A stretch of DNA of 8,497 bases from Deltaproteobacteria bacterium (GTDB taxonomy: Bacteria; Desulfobacterota; Desulfuromonadia; Desulfuromonadales; BM103). A program made the position numbers and the translations under genes. Below, one piece after another: positions 4,911-8,497 of this stretch. The DNA lies in assembly GCA_019313105.1 (NCBI GenBank), contig JAFDBW010000056.1, positions 1 through 8,497 of the forward strand, in the 5' to 3' direction. Position 1 is the stretch's first letter, and each line of letters opens with the position of its first letter. The notes under the pieces are model-generated. The model had not been told where the DNA came from and made no database searches. It saw only the letters and a list, made by a program, of their open reading frames with translations.

Positions 4911-5798
4911 TTGAAAGAAACCATCACCTGGCTAATAGATATAGAGTCGTCGGCAGCCGAGCTTTATGCAGAGGCCGCCGCTGTTTTTCGTGAGGATGAA
5001 GACTTCTCCCGCTTTCTAACCCTGATGTCTGCGGAAGAACATGAACACATAAAGTTACTGCAGCAGGCCCGGGACACCATCTCGGACAAGGAAATAAAGC
5101 ATGTGTGCTTTTACTTTGATGATCATTTCCGTAAAAAAATTGCAGCCCCTTTTATCCTGGCCCGGCGTTTTCTGGAAGGCGGCGAATTGACCAAAACCAC
5201 CATGATTGACATTCTTGCAGAGGCCGAGTTTTCAGAATGGAATGAGCTCTTTCTCTACATTCTGGACACTTTTAAAGTTTTACATGAAGATGTTCAAAAG
5301 GCGGTTGCAGATATTGATCAGCACAGGAAGCACGTCCAGGAATTTATCTTGTCGCTACCCGATGGCGAGAGTCTAGTCCAAAGGGTCCGCAGACTGTCTC
5401 ATACCGGCAGCAAGCGTGCTCTGATCGTTGAGGACAACAGTGCCGTTGCCCGAATGCTGGAAGCCTTGGTTGCGGATAATGTCGAAGTTACCATCGCCCG
5501 CGACGCTCAGGTGGGGCTGTCTCATATTCGGCAGGGGTACTTTGACTTGATCGTTTCAACTATTGAAATGCCGGAAATGCACGGTATTGAGATGTACAAG
5601 CAAGCCTTGGCAATGGACCCCTCTTTACACCTTAGATTCATTTTCTTCACTGGCACGGAAAATCCGGATTATTTAGATTTCATCAGAGACTCGAAGACGC
5701 TGATGCTGCCAAAACCTTCTCCAGTGAGGTTGATATCTGAAATGATGAATGAGGTGCTGGAGTCAACGCCTGTGCCACAGAAGACCACAATCCATTGA
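4911..5798 (+). CDS. Ferritin-like domain fused to a degenerate receiver domain
   Basis: A 295-residue cytoplasmic protein from TTG 4911, with AGAGG eight bases upstream. The in-frame GTG at 4902 and TTG at 4875 lack a proper ribosome site. Residues ~1-150 are helical and ferritin/rubrerythrin-like: Glu12 and Glu18 in helix 1, and an ExxH pair Glu43/His46 (SAEEHEH) in helix 2. A third helix is rich in Glu (AEAEFSEWNE, 103-112). The expected second ExxH is not clear (only His125), so full di-iron binding is uncertain. Residues ~168-285 are a CheY-type receiver: beta1 'RALIVEDN' with the acidic pair Glu174/Asp175, 'FDLIVSTIEMPEMHG' (211-225), Thr247 (FFTGT) and Lys268 (LPKP). The phosphorylated Asp of the usual D-x-x-MP motif is Thr217, so this is a pseudo-receiver. 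A role in coupling iron, O2 or peroxide sensing to a partner protein is inference. It stands alone and is convergent with pilT. Confidence 0.82.
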   Translation: MKETITWLIDIESSAAELYAEAAAVFREDEDFSRFLTLMSAEEHEHIKLLQQARDTISDKEIKHVCFYFDDHFRKKIAAPFILARRFLEGGELTKTTMIDILAEAEFSEWNELFLYILDTFKVLHEDVQKAVADIDQHRKHVQEFILSLPDGESLVQRVRRLSHTGSKRALIVEDNSAVARMLEALVADNVEVTIARDAQVGLSHIRQGYFDLIVSTIEMPEMHGIEMYKQALAMDPSLHLRFIFFTGTENPDYLDFIRDSKTLMLPKPSPVRLISEMMNEVLESTPVPQKTTIH

Positions 5799-5865
5799 AA
5801 TGAGTTGATCTGGCCACGAACGGTTGGTCAAACTTGTTGGAGAACGATCAATTAAGACCCTGAGA

Positions 5866-5905
5866 AAACGGCCCAGTCTTTCCAAAGAGAGTCTTATTGC
5901 CGTTT
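5866..5905. terminator. Possible shared terminator between convergent genes
   Basis: AAACGGC (5866-5872) and GCCGTTT (5899-5905) form a perfect 7-bp inverted repeat in the gap between the plus gene ending at 5798 and pilT ending at 5908. On the minus strand the stem runs into TTTT; on the plus strand into TTTATT. The 26-base interior can form a small second stem (TCTTT/AAAGA). The long loop makes it a weak terminator. A further plus-strand hairpin with a T-run (AAGCT/GGCTT then TTTT, 5917-5935) lies inside the pilT 3' end. Confidence 0.4.
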
Positions 5906-5907
5906 AT

Positions 5908-6969
5908 TCAGCAGCTAAGCTTGAAAGGCTTTTTTATCAGACGCACAACGGTAGCTTCTTCGCCGCTGATGTGCTTGGACTTGAGAAGTTCCAGGATATG
6001 CTGGTCCATTAACTGCATGCCGTCACCCTTGGCGGTTTGCATGATCGATGGGACTTGGAACGTTTTACCTTCACGGATCAGGTTCGCCACCGCTGCGTTG
6101 CAGATCAGGATTTCCAGGGCAGAAACCCGTCCCTTGCCATCAGCCTTGCGCAGCAGTTGTTGGCAGAAGACGCCCTTGAGACTTTCACCGAGCATGGTGC
6201 ACACCTATTCCTGGGCATCCTTGGGGAAGACATCGATGATCCGGTCAATGGTTTTCGGCGCCGAGTTGGTATGCAGGGTGCCGAAGACCAGGTGTCCGGT
6301 CTCAGCTGATGTCATGGCCAGCGAGATGGTTTCCAGATCGCGCATTTCGCCAACCAGGATGACGTCCGGGTCTTCACGCAGGGCTGCCCGCAGGGCATTG
6401 GCAAAGGATTGGGAATGCTGGCCGATCTGACGCTGGTTCAAAAGGGACAACTGGTTCTCATGGATAAACTCGAGGGGGTCCTCGAGGGTCAGGATGTGCT
6501 CGCGGCGAGCCCTGTTGATCAAATCGATCATCGCCGCTAGGGTCGTAGACTTGCCGCTTCCGGTCGGCCCGGTGATTAGGACCAGCCCCTTTTTCAGCAT
6601 GGTCAGCTTACGAACCCCTTCTGGCAGACCAAGCTGATCGGCGGACAGGACCTTACTCAGGATGATCCGCAAAACGGCGGCGATGCCACGATGGGTCTCC
6701 ATGAGATTGCCACGAAAACGGGCCACCTCTGGCAAAGCGTAGGCAAAATCAAGATCCCCGGTTTCCTCGAACTCTTCACGCTGCTCCTCGGTCAGTATTT
6801 CAAACAATAAACCGCGGGCCTGCTGATCGCTCAAGGGAGGATAATTGAGCTTCTCCATCTCGCCGTGCAAGCGGAACAGGGGCGATGCACCGGTGGAGAT
6901 ATGCAGGTCGCTTGCGCCCTGTTGCTTCATCATTTTAAACAGCGAGTCGATTTTCGCCATCTGCGCCAT
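5908..6969 (-). pseudogene. pilT: Twitching-motility ATPase PilT interrupted by an in-frame UAG
   Basis: PilT is the hexameric cytoplasmic ATPase that retracts type IV pili. Reading through one stop gives 353 codons, normal for the family. The start is ATG 6969-6967, with AAGGA six bases upstream. Present motifs: N-terminal 'GASDLHISTG' (18-27), Walker A GPTGSGKST (134-142), Asp box EDPLEFIH (163-170), Walker B 'DVILVGEMRD' (202-211) and His box 'AETGHLVFGTLHT' (222-234). At codon 255 (6207-6205) there is UAG right after FPKDAQE, where relatives usually have Gln; the frame continues VCTMLGESLKG and, later, AVANLIRE, the counterpart of the AIRNLIRE retraction motif. The 254-residue product would keep the whole ATP site but lose the C-terminal region needed for retraction. 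A GTG directly after the UAG, with AGGA four bases before the UAG-GTG junction, could allow re-initiation of a 98-residue second piece. Confidence 0.88.
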
Positions 6970-7038
6970 CGAAGGTCCTTGTTTTCGTTTAACCGCTACA
7001 GCAAAAACCCGTCGTTCTTTCAGACGACCCTTGCAAAA

Positions 7039-7054
7039 GGCAAGTTGATGGCCA
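7039..7054 (-). promoter_or_regulatory. Sigma-54 (RpoN) promoter candidate for pilT
   Basis: On the minus strand the sequence is TGGCCATCAACTTGCC. The GG and GC dinucleotides are exactly ten bases apart, and TGGC and TTGC match the -24 and -12 consensus. Transcription would start near 7027, leaving a leader of about 58 bases to the pilT ATG at 6969. RpoN control of pilus genes is common in Geobacter relatives and pseudomonads. No enhancer-binding site is identified with certainty. Confidence 0.55.
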
Positions 7055-7070
7055 GTCCCGGGAGGACTGG
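7052..7070. promoter_or_regulatory. Palindrome abutting the pilT -24 element
   Basis: A perfect 7-bp inverted repeat CCAGTCC/GGACTGG (7052-7058 with 7064-7070) with a 5-base centre. It overlaps the TGG of the -24 element by three bases and lies between the divergent genes pilT and the PP-loop gene. It may be a regulator site affecting one or both. As RNA it would be a stable hairpin without a U-tract. Confidence 0.4.
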
Positions 7071-7148
7071 ATTTGAACCTGATATTCGCGGTAACATTGT
7101 GCTATCCAGAACTCCTCGTCCAAGTATTAAAGCATGGAGACAACAATT

Positions 7149-8123
7149 ATGAGTAAAGCCCTGGGACTCCTCTCCGGAGGACTTGACAGCAGCCTGGCCG
7201 CCCTGTGCCTGAAACGCCAGGGAATCGAGGTCACCGCGATTGCTTTCGTAACTCCGTTCTTCGGCAGCAGCAAAGCTGAACAGGCCGCCCGTTTGATGGA
7301 TATCCCGCTGATTGTCGAGAACATCAGTGACGTTCACCTGGACATGGTGAAAAACCCACGCTACGGCTATGGTAAGAATATGAATCCCTGCATCGACTGC
7401 CACGCCATGATGTTTCGCCTGGCTGGTGAAGTCATGCTTGAACGCGGCTTCGACTTCCTCTTCTCAGGCGAGGTCCTCGGCCAGCGACCGATGAGCCAGA
7501 ATGCCAACGCACTCCGCTCGGTCGCCAACTACTCAGGCCATCCCGACCGGATTCTCCGGCCACTCAGCGCCAAGCTGATGCAAATCACTCCGATGGAGGA
7601 ACAGGGCATGGTCGACCGCGAGCTGCTGCTCGACATCCAGGGGCGCTCACGAAAACCCCAGGAGGCCCTGGCGAAGGAATGGCAGCTGACCGATTTTCCT
7701 TCCTCGGGAGGGGGCTGCCTGTTAACCGAAATACACTTCTCCGACCGTCTGCGCGATCTTTTTGACCACCAGCCCGAATGTTCAGTCAAGGACGTCGAGC
7801 TACTCAAGATCGGCCGGCAGTTCCGTCTCTCGGAACGTGCCAAGCTGACCCTCGGCAGGCATCAGAATGATAACGAGGCGATCCGCGAAGCCGCAAACGA
7901 AACGCACGTCTTGCTTCGCACCCCTGGCGTGGCTGGTCCACTCGGCTTGATCTCTGGAGAACCGTCTGATCATGACCTGCAAACGGCCGGTGCAATACTT
8001 GCTTCATACGGCAAGGGCAAAAACCAAGCAAGTATCGAAGTGCTGGCAGAAATGCCGGAAGGAGAAGAGCACTTTACCGTGATTCCGATGATAAGAGAAG
8101 AGGCACAGAAGTTGATTGTCTGA
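7149..8123 (+). CDS. PP-loop ATP-pyrophosphatase, MnmA/ThiI-like (predicted tRNA sulfur transfer)
   Basis: A 324-residue cytoplasmic enzyme starting at ATG 7149, with GGAG nine bases upstream; the in-frame ATG at 7134 carries that GGAG inside itself and is not used. Residues 9-15 are the PP-loop SGGLDSS, which binds ATP to adenylate the substrate. NPCIDCHAMMF (79-89; Cys81 and Cys84) corresponds to the NPC-x-x-C active-site region of MnmA tRNA 2-thiouridylases. Cys190 in SGGGCLLT could be the second catalytic Cys. The following part (about 212-324: KDVELLKIGRQFRLSERAKL, GRHQNDNEAI) matches the NFACT-R/DUF814-like C-terminal domain seen in a subgroup of these proteins, not the MnmA barrel. It is therefore not a true MnmA, and its exact target is unknown; tRNA thiolation is inference. 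It is divergent from pilT. A clear terminator is not seen downstream. Confidence 0.8.
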   Translation: MSKALGLLSGGLDSSLAALCLKRQGIEVTAIAFVTPFFGSSKAEQAARLMDIPLIVENISDVHLDMVKNPRYGYGKNMNPCIDCHAMMFRLAGEVMLERGFDFLFSGEVLGQRPMSQNANALRSVANYSGHPDRILRPLSAKLMQITPMEEQGMVDRELLLDIQGRSRKPQEALAKEWQLTDFPSSGGGCLLTEIHFSDRLRDLFDHQPECSVKDVELLKIGRQFRLSERAKLTLGRHQNDNEAIREAANETHVLLRTPGVAGPLGLISGEPSDHDLQTAGAILASYGKGKNQASIEVLAEMPEGEEHFTVIPMIREEAQKLIV

Positions 8124-8367
8124 TGACAAGGGGATAGCAAGAAGAGTCCCTTCTATCAACAAAATAAGCCGGCCCGTTACAGAGGTGCCCCCTTTCAGCG
8201 TGACCTACTAGAGAAAAGCGTAAAAATATCACAATCGATACAATTCTTTACAAATGGGAGGCTCTAAAGAGCCTCGGATCCTGCGGGGGAATCTAGAGAC
8301 TAAATCGGAGAGTCCGGTCTGAATTGAGGTTGCCGGTTTTGCTTCAATCCCTGAGACAAGAATCAAG
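8124..8367. other. Gap between the PP-loop gene and the groL terminator, with one hairpin
   Basis: No credible gene. The one structure is a perfect 7-bp hairpin GAGGCTC-TAAA-GAGCCTC (8258-8275). It lacks a U-tract on either strand: plus is followed by GGATCC, minus by CCATTTG. It could be a weak 3' end for the PP-loop gene or a regulator site. Confidence 0.4.
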
Positions 8368-8400
8368 AAAAAAGCCCCCCGGAAAACCGGGAGGCTTTTT
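8368..8400 (-). terminator. Rho-independent terminator of groL
   Basis: The stem GCCTCCCGG/CCGGGGGGC (8395-8387 with 8382-8374 on the minus strand) has a 4-base loop and is flanked by A- and T-runs (TTTTTT after the stem). One position pairs as G-U in minus-strand RNA but would be a C-A mismatch in plus-strand RNA, so it is built for the minus-strand transcript that ends at 8426. Confidence 0.9.
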
Positions 8401-8425
8401 GCTTTTATCTGTAAGTGGACAGGCG

Positions 8426-8497
8426 TTACATCATACCACCCATACCACCCATACCGCCCATGCCGCCCATGCCGCCCATATCCGGCATGCCGCCGCC
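8426..8497 (-). CDS. groL: Chaperonin GroEL, C-terminal end only
   Basis: The last 23 codons and the UAA stop of a gene whose start lies beyond the right edge. The reading is GGGMPDM followed by five GGM repeats and a final M. This Gly-Gly-Met tail is the hallmark of group I chaperonin subunits (60 kDa, 14-mer, folding proteins with ATP and GroES). The tail is flexible and lines the cavity. Nothing can be said about the rest of the gene from this window. Confidence 0.93.
   Translation of the reverse strand, partial: GGGMPDMGGMGGMGGMGGMGGMM

Noticed and set aside
4691..4927. Minus-strand frame of 78 codons opposite the ferritin-like leader
   Set aside because: It overlaps the promoter and start of the plus gene, has no ribosome site and no protein-like pattern.
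7052..7125. tRNA-like segment: minus strand contains GGTTCAAATCC, a T-loop match
   Set aside because: No D-arm or anticodon arm of proper size can be drawn, the T-stem has mismatches, and the whole is too short. The bases are better explained by the palindrome and promoter.

Overview
The window looks like a chromosomal stretch of a Gram-negative, probably anaerobic or microaerophilic bacterium of the Desulfuromonadia/Geobacter/Pelobacter type (former Deltaproteobacteria). This is inference. It rests on the mix of a bacteriohemerythrin, a PilT motor behind a sigma-54-like promoter, a ferritin-like protein fused to a receiver domain, lipoproteins with Gram-negative export signals, and a GroEL ending in Gly-Gly-Met repeats. 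No rRNA, tRNA, CRISPR array, insertion sequence or phage gene was found. Base composition is moderate except for a roughly 27% GC patch near 4500-4680.

Layout. Positions 1-1127 (minus) hold a translationally coupled pair: a DUF2092-type periplasmic protein, followed by a secreted Gly-rich protein with 24-bp/8-residue tandem repeats that runs off the left edge. A good sigma-70-like promoter lies at 1200-1228. Then come, all on minus, a small polytopic membrane protein with PnuC-like character (1319-1900), a predicted lipoprotein (2062-2673) with its own terminator, and a full-length bacteriohemerythrin frame interrupted by one in-frame UGA (2876-3283). After a gene-poor stretch there is a minus-strand pair, a tandem zinc-ribbon protein (4016-4399) and a small acidic protein (3729-4019), overlapping by 4 bases and followed by a terminator. 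An inverted repeat and an AT-rich patch with one possible small membrane protein separate this pair from the plus-strand ferritin-like/receiver fusion gene (4911-5798). Convergent to that gene is pilT (5908-6969, minus), interrupted by one in-frame UAG. Divergent from pilT is a PP-loop, MnmA-like sulfur-transfer enzyme (7149-8123, plus). The right edge holds the last 23 codons of groL on minus, with a strong terminator.

How the genes fit together. There is no single obvious pathway. The middle of the window has a loose theme of oxygen/iron sensing or handling (hemerythrin, ferritin-like domain with a degenerate receiver, zinc ribbons). The left part is cell-envelope proteins of unknown role, and the right part is housekeeping (pilus retraction, tRNA/sulfur chemistry, chaperonin). 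The most notable observations are the ferritin-like/pseudo-receiver fusion, whose receiver has Thr where the phosphorylated Asp should be, and the two otherwise intact genes (hemerythrin, pilT) each split by a single nonsense codon explicable as a C-to-T change in the coding strand.
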